Source: Streptomyces shenzhenensis (GTDB taxonomy: Bacteria > Actinomycetota > Actinomycetes > Streptomycetales > Streptomycetaceae). Taken from it: DNA of 64,000 nt. Position numbers and translations under genes: made by a program. The notes under the pieces are model-generated. The model ran no database searches, was not told the origin of the DNA, and worked only from the letters and a program-made list of their open reading frames with translations. The stretch is taken from assembly GCF_021462265.1 (NCBI RefSeq), contig NZ_JAJONF010000001.1:62001-126000 (forward strand), read 5' to 3'. Below are positions 25,153 through 32,894 of the stretch, piece by piece; within the stretch, counting starts at the first letter, position 1; every line of letters starts with the position of its first letter.

Positions 25153-25770
25153 ATGAAGTCCGTGCCCCCAGCGACATCGCTTCGCAAAGCGCCCGTGCAG
25201 CGCCGCAGCGCCGAACGGCTGACCAGGATCCTCGACGCCTGTGCCGACCTCCTCGACGAGGTGGGCTACGACGAGTTGAGCACCCGGGCCGTCGCGGTGC
25301 GCGCCGGGGTGCCCATCGGCTCGGTCTACCGCTTCTTCGGCAACAAGCGCCAGATGGCCGACGCCCTCGCCCAGCGCAACCTCGAGCGGTTCTCCGAGCG
25401 GGTCACCGAGCGGCTGAAGGACGCGCCGAAGGGGGACTGGCGGGCCGCGATGGACGCGGTGCTCGACGAGTACCTGGCCATGAAGCGCACCGCCCCCGGC
25501 TTCTCCCTCGTCGACTTCGGCAACCAGATCCCGGTCGGCGCCCGCCACTCCGAACCCAACCGCAGAGTCGCCGACCGCCTGACGGACCTGCTCTCCGGCT
25601 ATATCGGCCGCGCTTCCGACGAGGCCCTGCGTCGCACGTTCCTCGTCGCCGTGGAGACGGCCGACACCTTGGTCCACCTGTCCTTCCGGATGGACCCGGA
25701 GGGTGACGAGAAGATCATCACCGAGATGCGGGAACTCCTGCGGGCCTACCTGGCCCGGGTTCTGGACTGA
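25153..25770 (+). CDS. TetR family regulator
   Basis: 205 residues. Helix-turn-helix at about 20-65: ERLTRILDACADLLDEVGYD, STRAVAVRAGVPIGSVYRFF. The C-terminal part (about 80-200) is of the type with LVDFGNQIPVG and a final MRELLRAYLARVLD. From memory it may correspond to a S. coelicolor TetR regulator of this region (SCO1712) reported to influence antibiotic production; this needs a search. No palindrome is obvious upstream. The neighbours are a lipoprotein and a sortase locus, so targets are unclear. Confidence 0.85.
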   Translation: MKSVPPATSLRKAPVQRRSAERLTRILDACADLLDEVGYDELSTRAVAVRAGVPIGSVYRFFGNKRQMADALAQRNLERFSERVTERLKDAPKGDWRAAMDAVLDEYLAMKRTAPGFSLVDFGNQIPVGARHSEPNRRVADRLTDLLSGYIGRASDEALRRTFLVAVETADTLVHLSFRMDPEGDEKIITEMRELLRAYLARVLD

Positions 25771-26083
25771 CGGTCGTCGCGAACGTCCCGACCGGAGCCC
25801 CGCCGGTGCTCGCCGAGCCCGGTCAGGCGCGCCGCGTCCGCGCGGTGGAGGCCGCCCGCGTCCCGGTCGCCGGCCGCCGCGCCGCATGTCCAGCCCGCCG
25901 GTGCCCGCCGTCCACGTCCTGACCGGCACGGCCGCGGACGCCGCGCGGGGACCCGGCGCTGCGCCGCACGAGGGATATCTGACGGCGCGTCGCACGTGGC
26001 TGCCCCGGTCCTCGGAGCGCGTGAGTGACAGTCCAGGCGAAAGGCTGATTTGTATGAAAATCATCTAACTCGGAGGAGCTTGC
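25771..26083. other. Intergenic region with promoter of the sortase locus
   Basis: The first 200 bases are GC-rich with no supported gene. The final 50 bases are AT-richer and carry the promoter region and GGAGGAG ribosome binding site of the surface protein gene. Confidence 0.5.
26047..26064. promoter_or_regulatory. AT-rich palindrome before the surface protein gene
   Basis: TGATTT-GTATGA-AAATCA is a perfect 6-6-6 inverted repeat 20 bases ahead of the start; within it TGAAAATCAT (26056-26065) matches one full half plus centre of the actinobacterial Zur box (TGAAAATNATTTTCA), while the other half does not. It is the only clearly AT-rich palindrome noticed in the window. Confidence 0.4.
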
Positions 26084-26854
26084 ATGCCCACGCTCACACA
26101 TCCGCGCACCACCGGTTCCCGCGCGGGCGCCACCGTCGTCCTCACCGCCCTCGCCGCGGCGGGCGCGTCGTGGGTGGCGGCGCCGAACGCGGCGGCGCAG
26201 GGGGAGAACGGTGACATCAGGGTCCACCGTGTGGGCGTGCCCTTCGGTGTGTCGAAGGACGACCCGGTCGTCTGCAGCTTCTACCTCGACGCCGTCAACT
26301 TCGACGACCTCAGCACGATCACCTACACCATCACGCCGCAGCCCCCGCTGCCCACCGCCGCCAGTTCCGGCGGCGCCATCCAGCTCGCCGGAGGGGCCGG
26401 CCACACCGACCCGCTGGGGCTGGCGGACGGGCAGTACAGCCTCACGTGGGCCCTGAACGGCCGGACCAAGTCGAAGATCTTCCGGGTCGACTGCCATGAC
26501 AGCAGGCAGGCCGGCGCGCAGGGCCAGAACGGTGCCAACGGCTTCAACGATCCGAACGGGCAGAGCGGGGTCGGTCCGGGCGGCGGGGCCGGTTTGAACG
26601 GGCAGAACGGGGTCGCTCCGGGCGACGGGGCCGGTCTGAACGGCCGTATCGAGGACAACCAGCGCAACGACGCCTGGGTGCAGGGCACCGACCACGGCGG
26701 CCCGCGGGGCGGGGTGCACGCGGGTGGCGGTGGTCTCGCCGGCCTCACGGCCGCGTTCTCGCCGCTGGCCGCGGCCGCGGCCGTGAGTCTCGTCGCGGCC
26801 GGCGGCGTGATGTACGTCCGGCTGATCCGCCGTCGCCCCCATGGCGCCGCGTAG
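26084..26854 (+). CDS. Surface protein paired with class F sortase
   Basis: 256 residues. Signal peptide 1-38 (cleavage near AAAQG). The mature part starts with a beta-rich domain with one Cys pair (VVCSFYLDAVNFDDLSTIT and FRVDCHDS). A Gly/Asn linker carries a 14-residue tandem repeat (NGQSGVGPGGGAGL, NGQNGVAPGDGAGL). The C terminus has cell-wall-sorting architecture: PRGGVHAGGGG, a hydrophobic span (about 222-244) and a basic tail RLIRRRPHG. No LPXTG or LAXTG is present; PRGGVHAGGGG probably takes its place. RBS GGAGGAG. The sortase gene starts inside its last codons, so this is probably the dedicated substrate. Confidence 0.8.
   Translation: MPTLTHPRTTGSRAGATVVLTALAAAGASWVAAPNAAAQGENGDIRVHRVGVPFGVSKDDPVVCSFYLDAVNFDDLSTITYTITPQPPLPTAASSGGAIQLAGGAGHTDPLGLADGQYSLTWALNGRTKSKIFRVDCHDSRQAGAQGQNGANGFNDPNGQSGVGPGGGAGLNGQNGVAPGDGAGLNGRIEDNQRNDAWVQGTDHGGPRGGVHAGGGGLAGLTAAFSPLAAAAAVSLVAAGGVMYVRLIRRRPHGAA
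26555..26638 (+). repeat. 42-base tandem repeat in surface protein gene
   Basis: Two adjacent 42-base units (26555-26596 and 26597-26638) differ at only a few positions and encode the 14-residue Asn/Gly repeats of the surface protein linker. The in-frame unit length suggests the linker varies by unit gain or loss. Confidence 0.8.
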
Positions 26855-27497
26855 GCGCAGACGCAGGCCCTGGTACCGGACCCGTGCCTACCGTCTCGCG
26901 AGGACGGCCCTGCTGGCGATCGTCCTGGTGGCCGTGGTCCGGTGGTGGGGGGACGGCGGGCCGACCGTACCGGCCGGGCCGGACGCCTTGGCGGCCGGCC
27001 CGGGCGCGGGGGCCAGGCCCGGGCCTCCGCCCCGGCCGCTGCCCAGGTCCCGGCCGACGTCGCTGCGCATCCCGTTCCTGGGTGTCGACGCGCCGGTGGT
27101 CGGCATCCGGCTCGACCGGGACCGGCGGTTGGAGACACCGCCGGTCGACAAGCCGAATCTGGTCGGCTGGTTCCAGGGCGGCGCCACGCCGGGCGAGTCC
27201 GGCCTCGCGGTCGCCGTCGGCCACCGTGACACCACGACGGGGCCCGCCGTCTTCGCGGCACTCGCCCAGGTGACCCCGGGCAAACGGATCGAGGCCAGGC
27301 GCGCGGACGGCCGTACCGCCGTGTACACCGTGGACCGGGTGAAGGTCTACGACAAGGCTGACTTCCCCGACAAGGAGGTGTACGGCCCGACCCGGCGTCC
27401 CGAACTCCGGGTGATCACCTGCGGTGGTCTCTTCAGCCGGAGGACCGGCTACACCAGCAACGTGGTGGTCTTCGCCCACCTGGCCGCGACGCGGTGA
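26841..27497 (+). CDS. Class F sortase
   Basis: 218 residues. A very basic start and one N-terminal membrane span (about 20-36) orient the enzyme outside, followed by a Pro/Gly-rich stalk (40-72) and the sortase beta barrel (about 73-216). Catalytic residues: His128 in AVGHRDTT, Cys194 in VITCGG, and Arg200/201 in FSRRTGY. The short domain without additions is typical of class F. ATG 26841 lies 14 bases before the stop of the surface protein gene, so the pair is translationally coupled. It would cut the neighbouring substrate at its sorting signal and attach it to the wall. Confidence 0.9.
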   Translation: MAPRRRRRRPWYRTRAYRLARTALLAIVLVAVVRWWGDGGPTVPAGPDALAAGPGAGARPGPPPRPLPRSRPTSLRIPFLGVDAPVVGIRLDRDRRLETPPVDKPNLVGWFQGGATPGESGLAVAVGHRDTTTGPAVFAALAQVTPGKRIEARRADGRTAVYTVDRVKVYDKADFPDKEVYGPTRRPELRVITCGGLFSRRTGYTSNVVVFAHLAATR

Positions 27498-27549
27498 GCG
27501 GGGGACGTGGGCGCGGGGTGCGGCGGAGACGCAGATCCGCTGCGGCCCC

Positions 27550-27567
27550 GCGCCCCTGACGGGGCGC
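27550..27567. terminator. Hairpin after the sortase gene (repeat copy b)
   Basis: GCGCCCC-TGAC-GGGGCGC, a perfect 7-base stem, 52 bases after the sortase stop. The surrounding bases from about 27505 to 27590 (GCGGCGGAG, CAGCCGTG) belong to the same repeat family as the 31.8 kb array. Confidence 0.7.
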
Positions 27568-27655
27568 CGCAGTCCAGCCGTGCCGGCCGGCCTGGACGAG
27601 TGAACTCCGGTGGGAAGCCGGGACTTGGGACGGGCGATCCCTCTAGGAATGGGGC

Positions 27656-28108
27656 ATGCCTGTACATTCCCTCCGCAACCGTTCCGCGCTCGCCGTGGCC
27701 GGGATCCTGCTCGCCGGTACTCCGGCCGCGTACACCGCGCCGGCCGGCGGCCGTTCCCCGGCCACGTCGGCGCGAGGCGAGCCGTACGTCGAGACCCGGC
27801 TGCTCTTCGGCACCGCCCGACCGGACGGCGGGCCCGCCGTCACCGACCGGCAGTTCGCGGCGTTCGTCGACAAGGAGGTCACCCCGGAGTTCCCCGGCGG
27901 GCTCACCGTGCAGGACGGGCGCGGGCAGTGGCGGGACGCGCACGGGACGATCGAGAAGGAGCGGTCGTACGTGCTGATCCTGCTGTATCCGGAGTCGGGG
28001 GCGCGGGGCAGTGACCGGAAGATCGAGGAGATCCGGCGGGCCTACGAGAAGGCCTTCGCGCAGGAGAGCGTGGGCAGGGTCGACGAACGCGCCCGGGCCG
28101 ACTTCTGA
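27656..28108 (+). CDS. Secreted DUF3574 protein
   Basis: 150 residues. Signal peptide about 1-29 (LAVAGILLAGTPAAYTAPA). The DUF3574 domain fills the rest: YVETRLLFGTARPDGGPAVT, DRQFAAFVDKEVTPEFPGGL and RSYVLILLYPESG. The family is exported and small, with no known activity. TAGGAAT at 27644-27650 sits six bases before the ATG, so the message is probably leaderless. It is a stand-alone gene between the sortase locus and the aldehyde dehydrogenase operon. Confidence 0.85.
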   Translation: MPVHSLRNRSALAVAGILLAGTPAAYTAPAGGRSPATSARGEPYVETRLLFGTARPDGGPAVTDRQFAAFVDKEVTPEFPGGLTVQDGRGQWRDAHGTIEKERSYVLILLYPESGARGSDRKIEEIRRAYEKAFAQESVGRVDERARADF

Positions 28109-28135
28109 TGGCCCCGGGGCACGTCTGGCGCACTA

Positions 28136-28154
28136 AAACTATCGCCGCTAGTTT
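28136..28154. promoter_or_regulatory. TetR operator, AAACTA type, copy 1
   Basis: AAACTATCGCCGCTAGTTT: perfect 6-base arms AAACTA/TAGTTT around 7 bases, 37 bases ahead of the aldehyde dehydrogenase start. The same pattern (AAACTA-N2-N3-GC-TA) occurs between the TetR gene at 32.8 kb and its divergent acyl-CoA dehydrogenase gene. Confidence 0.7.
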
Positions 28155-28190
28155 GTGAGCGGACGACGCAGCCTGCCGGGAGGAACCAGC

Positions 28191-29579
28191 ATGAAGGCAC
28201 ATGACGGCCTGTACATCGACGGCGACTGGCGCGCCGCCGAGAGCAGGGACGTGATCGAGGTGGTGAACCCGGTCGACGAGCAGGTCGTCGGGCGGGTACC
28301 GGCGGGCGGCGCGCTGGACGTCGACACCGCCGTGCGCGCCGCTCGTGCCGCCCTCCCGGCGTGGGCCGCGACGCCGCCCGCCGAGCGGGCCGCCCGGCTG
28401 GCCGCCCTGCGTGACGTGCTCGCGGCCCGGAAGGACGAGATCGCCGAGACGGTCACCGCCGAACTGGGCGCACCGCTCCAGCTCTCCCAGGCGGTCCACG
28501 CCGGCGTGCCGATCGCGGTCGCGGGCTCCTACGCCGAACTGGCGGCCACCCACCCCTTCGAGGAGCAGGTCGGCAACTCCACCGTCTACCAGGAGCCGGC
28601 GGGCGTGGTCGGCGCGATCACGCCCTGGAACTACCCGCTGCACCAGATCGTCGCCAAGGCCGCCCCGGCGCTCGCCGCCGGCTGCACGGTCGTGCTCAAG
28701 CCCGCCGAGGACACCCCGCTCACCGCCCAGCTGTTCGCGGAGGCGGTGCACGAGGCGGGCTTCCCGGCAGGTGTGTTCAACCTGGTCACCGGCCTCGGCC
28801 CGGTCGCGGGGCAGGCCCTCGCCGAGCACCCGGGCGTCGACCTGGTCTCCTTCACCGGCTCCACGGCCGTCGGCAGGCAGATCGGCGCGGTGGCCGGGGC
28901 CGCCGTGAAGAAGGTCGCCCTCGAACTGGGCGGCAAGTCCGCCAACGTCATCCTCCCGAGCGCCGACCTCGCCAGGGCCGTCAACGTCGGCGTGGCCAAC
29001 GTGATGTCCAACTCCGGCCAGACGTGCAGCGCCTGGACCCGGATGCTGGTCCACACCGACCGGTACGAGGAGGCGGTGGAGCTGGCGGCGACGGCCGCCG
29101 CCAAGTACGGCGAGCGGATCGGGCCGGTCGTCAGCGCCAGACAGCAGGAGCGGGTGCGCGGTTACATCGAGAAGGGCGTCGCGGAGGGGGCCCGGCTGGT
29201 CGCGGGCGGCCCCGAATGCCCGCGTGAGCGGGGGTACTTCGTCAGCCCGACCGTCTTCGCCGACGTCACCCCCGAGATGACGATCGCGCAGGAGGAGATC
29301 TTCGGCCCGGTTCTGTCGATCCTGCGCTACGAGGACGAGGAGGACGCCCTGCGCATCGCCAACGGCACGGTCTACGGGCTCGCGGGGGCCGTCTGGGCCG
29401 GGGACGAGGCGGAGGCGGTCGCCTTCGCCCGGCGCATGGACACCGGGCAGGTCGACATCAACGGCGGACGCTTCAACCCCCTTGCCCCGTTCGGCGGTTA
29501 CAAGCAGTCGGGCGTCGGGCGGGAGCTGGGCGCGCACGGGCTCGCCGAGTACCTCCAGACCAAGTCCCTGCAGTTCTGA
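28191..29579 (+). CDS. Aldehyde dehydrogenase (NAD(P)+)
   Basis: 462 residues. Oxidises an aldehyde to the acid. Full-length ALDH: PAGVVGAITPWNYPLHQI (137-152) at the cofactor entrance, the Rossmann GSTAVGRQIG, general base Glu245 in ALELGGKS and nucleophile Cys279 in NSGQTCSAW; EEIFGPVLSI and the closing GGYKQSGVGRELG are also present. ATG 28191 has GGGAGGA upstream. It is 13 bases from the alcohol dehydrogenase gene in the same direction, forming an alcohol-to-acid module under a palindromic TetR operator. Confidence 0.93.
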   Translation: MKAHDGLYIDGDWRAAESRDVIEVVNPVDEQVVGRVPAGGALDVDTAVRAARAALPAWAATPPAERAARLAALRDVLAARKDEIAETVTAELGAPLQLSQAVHAGVPIAVAGSYAELAATHPFEEQVGNSTVYQEPAGVVGAITPWNYPLHQIVAKAAPALAAGCTVVLKPAEDTPLTAQLFAEAVHEAGFPAGVFNLVTGLGPVAGQALAEHPGVDLVSFTGSTAVGRQIGAVAGAAVKKVALELGGKSANVILPSADLARAVNVGVANVMSNSGQTCSAWTRMLVHTDRYEEAVELAATAAAKYGERIGPVVSARQQERVRGYIEKGVAEGARLVAGGPECPRERGYFVSPTVFADVTPEMTIAQEEIFGPVLSILRYEDEEDALRIANGTVYGLAGAVWAGDEAEAVAFARRMDTGQVDINGGRFNPLAPFGGYKQSGVGRELGAHGLAEYLQTKSLQF

Positions 29580-29592
29580 GGAGGCCGCTGCG

Positions 29593-30681
29593 ATGACTTT
29601 CACGGTCCGAGCCGCCGTACTGCCCGCCGTGGGCGCCCCGCTGTCGGTCACCGCGATCGAACTCCCGGACCCCGGCCCCGGCCAGGTCCGGGTCCGGCTC
29701 GCCGCCGCCGGCGTCTGCCACTCCGACCTCTCCCTCTGCGACGGCACCATGCGGGTGCCGGTCCCGGCGGTCCTCGGCCACGAGGGCGCGGGCACCGTGG
29801 TGGCCGTGGGGGAGGGGGTCACCCGGCTCTCGCCGGGCGACCCGGTCGTCCTCAACTGGGCGCCCTCCTGCGGAAGCTGCCCCGCCTGCGCGCTCGGCGA
29901 GGTCTGGCTGTGCGCCAACGCGCTGAACGGCTCCGCCGACGTCCACGCCCGCACGGCGGACGGCACCGACCTGCACCCCGGCCTGAACGTGGCGGCCTTC
30001 GCCGAGGAGACCGTGGTCGCCGAGTCCTGCGTCCTCCCGCTCCCCGCCGGCATCCCGCTCACCGACGCGGCCCTCCTCGGCTGCGCGGTCCTCACCGGGT
30101 ACGGCGCCGTCCACCACTCGGCGCGGGTCCGGGCGGGCGAGACGGTGGCGGTGTTCGGCGCCGGCGGGGTGGGCCTGGCCACCGTCCAGGCGGCCCGGAT
30201 CGCGGGCGCGTCCACGATCATCGCCGTGGACGTCTCCGCGGCCAAGGAGGGGCTGGCCCGCGCGGCCGGCGCCACCGACTTCGTCCTCGCCTCCGACACC
30301 ACGCCCCGCGAGATCCGCGCCCGCACCGGCCGACAGGGCGTCGACGTCGCCGTGGAGTGCGTGGGCCGCGCGGTCAGCATCCGGGCGGCCTGGGAGTCCA
30401 CCCGGCGGGGCGGCCGTACGACGGTGGTCGGCATCGGCGCCAAGACCGAACAGGTCACCTTCAACGCCCTGGAACTCTTCCACTGGGGCCGCACCCTCTC
30501 CGGCTGCGTCTACGGCAACTCGGACCCGGCCCGCGACCTGCCGGTGCTCGCCGGGCACGTCCGGGCCGGCCGCCTGGACCTCGGGGCGATGGTGACCGAA
30601 CGCATCGCCCTGGAGGGCATCCCGGCGGCCTTCGAGAACATGACCGCGGGCAAGGGCGGCCGGGCGCTGGTCGTCTTCTGA
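29593..30681 (+). CDS. Zinc-dependent alcohol dehydrogenase
   Basis: 362 residues, medium-chain type close to class III/aryl-alcohol enzymes. Catalytic zinc: Cys42 (GVCHSD), His63 and Glu64 (LGHEGAG). Structural zinc: Cys93, 96, 99 and 107 (SCGSCPACALGEVWLC). Rossmann loop GAGGVGLAT followed by VQAARIAGAS and an acidic residue in IAVDVS that favours NAD. GAGGAGG precedes the ATG at 29593. It pairs with the aldehyde dehydrogenase upstream for two-step oxidation of a primary alcohol. Confidence 0.92.
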   Translation: MTFTVRAAVLPAVGAPLSVTAIELPDPGPGQVRVRLAAAGVCHSDLSLCDGTMRVPVPAVLGHEGAGTVVAVGEGVTRLSPGDPVVLNWAPSCGSCPACALGEVWLCANALNGSADVHARTADGTDLHPGLNVAAFAEETVVAESCVLPLPAGIPLTDAALLGCAVLTGYGAVHHSARVRAGETVAVFGAGGVGLATVQAARIAGASTIIAVDVSAAKEGLARAAGATDFVLASDTTPREIRARTGRQGVDVAVECVGRAVSIRAAWESTRRGGRTTVVGIGAKTEQVTFNALELFHWGRTLSGCVYGNSDPARDLPVLAGHVRAGRLDLGAMVTERIALEGIPAAFENMTAGKGGRALVVF

Positions 30682-30688
30682 CCGGCCG

Positions 30689-31633
30689 TCACCGCACCTG
30701 TTCGGAGCGGGCCTCCCCGGCCCCGGTCACGGCCCGGGGAGTGCGCGTCCGCGCCTGGGACCGGGACACCGCCACACCGGCCAGGCACAGCACGCCGCCC
30801 GCCAGGGTGACCGGCCCGGGCACCTCGCCGAGAGCCAGCCACGACATCAGCACCACCAGCGCCGGCACGGCGTACGTCGTCGCGCCCATCCGGCTGGCGG
30901 TGGTCCTGGCCAGGGCGTACGCCCAGGTCGTGAAGGCGAGCGCGGTCGGGAAGACGCCCAGGTACACCATGTTCAGGGTGGCGGACAGGGGTGCGTCGGC
31001 GGCCTGGCGCACCAACTGCCCGGCGAACGGCAGACACGCGACGGCGCCGACGAGACACCCGTACGTCGTCGCCTGGAGCGCGCTCGCCCTGGCCAGCGCG
31101 GGCTTCTGGGAGACGACACCGGCCGCGTAGGCCACCGCCGCGAGCAGGCACAGCACCACACCCAGCACCGAGGAGCCGCCCTCGCCCGCCATCGACAGCC
31201 CCACGGTCACGGCACCCGCGAACGACACCGCCATCCCCGCGAGCAGCCGCGGCGGCATGGGATCACCGAGCAGCCGGGCGTCGAGCAGGGCGATCAGCAA
31301 GGGGCCGACGTTCACCACGAGGGCGGCCGTCCCCGCGTCCACCTGCTGCTCGCCCCAGTTGAGGGCGACCATGTAGAAGCCGAACCACAGCACGCCGGAC
31401 ATCCCGATCCCGCGCCAGGCGGACCTGGGCGGCGGCGGTATCCGACGTACGGCACAGATCAGCCCGAGCGCGAGCGCCCCGGCCGACATCCGCCCGAACG
31501 CGAGCGCGCCCGGCGAGTAGGCCGCCCCGGCACTGCGGATCGACACGAAGGCGGAGGCCCAGAGCACGACGGTGACGCCGGCGGCGACGGTCGGGAGAAG
31601 GCGTGGTCGAGCCGGGGTGGCCTGGTTCGTCAT
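30689..31633 (-). CDS. EamA/DMT family permease
   Basis: 314 residues with ten hydrophobic segments in two EamA repeats: the first half has VVLWASAFVSIRSAGAAYSP and GEQQVDAGTAALVVNVGPLL, the second begins VLCLLAAVAYAAG and ends ALGEVPGPVTLAGGVLCLAG. Members export amino acids or metabolites, or drugs. ATG 31633 (MTNQATPARP) has the family N terminus; the upstream part of the open frame runs into the repeat array. Its stop is seven bases from that of the convergent alcohol dehydrogenase. Confidence 0.87.
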   Translation of the reverse strand: MTNQATPARPRLLPTVAAGVTVVLWASAFVSIRSAGAAYSPGALAFGRMSAGALALGLICAVRRIPPPPRSAWRGIGMSGVLWFGFYMVALNWGEQQVDAGTAALVVNVGPLLIALLDARLLGDPMPPRLLAGMAVSFAGAVTVGLSMAGEGGSSVLGVVLCLLAAVAYAAGVVSQKPALARASALQATTYGCLVGAVACLPFAGQLVRQAADAPLSATLNMVYLGVFPTALAFTTWAYALARTTASRMGATTYAVPALVVLMSWLALGEVPGPVTLAGGVLCLAGVAVSRSQARTRTPRAVTGAGEARSEQVR

Positions 31634-32177
31634 ACCGCCGAGGGTAGGGACCGGACCGGCTCGGCGCTGGCGGATTTCGGACGGGTGATCGGCGGGCCGG
31701 AGGTGGAGCCGGGGGGTGGGGACGCTCACCGGCGCTTGCAGGGTGCCGCCCGCGCCCACCCGTGCCGCCCCAGCGGCACGACTGCCCGCGGTTTGTGAGA
31801 CACGGCTGGGCAGCGCGCCCAAAGGGGCGCGGGGCTGTATCGATGTGCGGCTCCGCCGCGTGGGCGCGGCCAGCCCCCACCGGCCCGCAGTCGACCACGT
31901 ACTCCCGCAACGACTGCCCGCGGTTTGTGAGACACGGCTGGGCAGCGCCCCGTCAGGGGCGCGGGGCTGTATCGATGTGCGGCTCCGCCGCGTGGGCGCG
32001 GCCAGCCCCCACCGGCCCGCAGTCGACCACGTACTCCCGCAACGACTGCCCGCGGTTTGTGAGACACGGCTGGGCAGCGCCCCGTCAGGGGCGCGGGGCT
32101 GTATCGATGTGCGGCTCCGCCGCGTGGGCGCGGCCAGCCCCCACCGGCCCGCAGCCGACCACGTACTCCCGCCACGA
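31634..32177. other. Intergenic region holding the repeat array
   Basis: No gene is supported between the EamA start and the TetR stop. Most of the stretch is repeat DNA: a segment at 31717-31832 that is an inverted copy of 53.4-53.5 kb, then the tandem array. Confidence 0.7.
31779..32174. repeat. Three tandem 132-base units with internal hairpin (copy c)
   Basis: Units at 31779-31910, 31911-32042 and 32043-32174 are nearly identical. Each contains a GCGCCCC-loop-GGGGCGC hairpin (GTCA loop in units 2 and 3; altered in unit 1), the text TATCGATGTGCGGCTCCGCC and ends before CGACT, which also starts the TetR gene's last codons. The period is a multiple of three, so frames stay open through it, but no coding is implied. 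Likely a multiplied terminator element. Confidence 0.92.
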
Positions 32178-32837
32178 CTACGCCGTCGTCTCCCGCACCC
32201 GCGCGAACTGTTCGTTCAACCCGTCCAGCAACGCCCGCAACCCCGTCTCGAACGCCCGCGCGTCGATCTTCTCCTGGCGTTCCGAGAGGAGATGCGCCTG
32301 CCCGAGATGCGGATAGTCGGCCGGGTCGTACGCGCTCACGTCGTCCACGAAGCCCCCGGCGAACGACCCCAGCGCCGACCCCATGATGAAGTACCGCATC
32401 AGCGCCCCGATGGACGTCGCCTGCGCCGGCGGCCACCCCGCGCCCACCATCGCGCCGTAGACCGCGTCGGCGAGCCGGAGGCCGGCCGGCCGGCGGCCGG
32501 GGCCCCGGGCGAGGACCGGGACGATGTTCGGGTGGTCGCGCAGTGCGGTGCGGTACGACACCGCCCAGTCGTGCAGCGCGGTTCGCCAGTCCCGGCCGCC
32601 GTCCTGCCCGAGGTTCTCGAACATCGACAGGTCGACCTGCGCGCTGACCGAGTCCGCGACCGCCTCCAGGATCTCGTCCTTGGTGCGGAAGTGGTTGTAG
32701 AGCGAGGGCCCGCTCACCCCCAGCTCGGCCGCGAGCCGCCGCGTGGAGACGGCCGCGAGGCCCTCCGCGTCCACGAGTTCCCGGGCCGCCCGGACGATCC
32801 GGTCGGTGCTGAGGAGGGGCTTGCGCGGTCGGGCCAT
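32178..32837 (-). CDS. TetR family regulator of acyl-CoA/aldehyde catabolism genes
   Basis: 219 residues from ATG 32837 (MARPRKPLLSTDRIVRAARE). Helix-turn-helix at about 10-55 with STRRLAAELGVSGPSLYNHF. The C-terminal domain carries MRYFIMGSALGSFAGGF, a hydrophobic ligand-pocket segment. Divergent from the acyl-CoA dehydrogenase gene with a 19-base palindrome between them; the same palindrome lies before the aldehyde dehydrogenase operon 4.7 kb away, so both are probable targets and an acyl-CoA is a likely ligand. The array of hairpins begins right after the stop. Confidence 0.88.
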   Translation of the reverse strand: MARPRKPLLSTDRIVRAARELVDAEGLAAVSTRRLAAELGVSGPSLYNHFRTKDEILEAVADSVSAQVDLSMFENLGQDGGRDWRTALHDWAVSYRTALRDHPNIVPVLARGPGRRPAGLRLADAVYGAMVGAGWPPAQATSIGALMRYFIMGSALGSFAGGFVDDVSAYDPADYPHLGQAHLLSERQEKIDARAFETGLRALLDGLNEQFARVRETTA

Positions 32838-32863
32838 GGCGCACATAGTAGGCCCGGGAGAAT

Positions 32864-32882
32864 AAACTAGCAGTGCTAATTA
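32864..32882. promoter_or_regulatory. TetR operator, AAACTA type, copy 2
   Basis: AAACTAGCAGTGCTAATTA: arms AAACTAGC/GCTAATTA around AGT, in the 57 bases between the divergent TetR and acyl-CoA dehydrogenase genes. Compare AAACTATC-GCC-GCTAGTTT at 28136-28154. Confidence 0.72.
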
Positions 32883-32894
32883 AAGGGTGATCGC

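Noticed and set aside
27903..30494. 863-codon reverse frame over the aldehyde and alcohol dehydrogenase genes
   Set aside because: Shadow of the forward genes; no start signal, no domain, low-complexity composition.
31779..32174. CRISPR array
   Set aside because: Units are contiguous with no unique spacers, far too long, and no cas genes are present.
31716..32870. 384-codon forward frame through the 132-base repeats
   Set aside because: It stays open because the repeat period is a multiple of three. The rest is antisense to the TetR gene, and there is no ribosome binding site.
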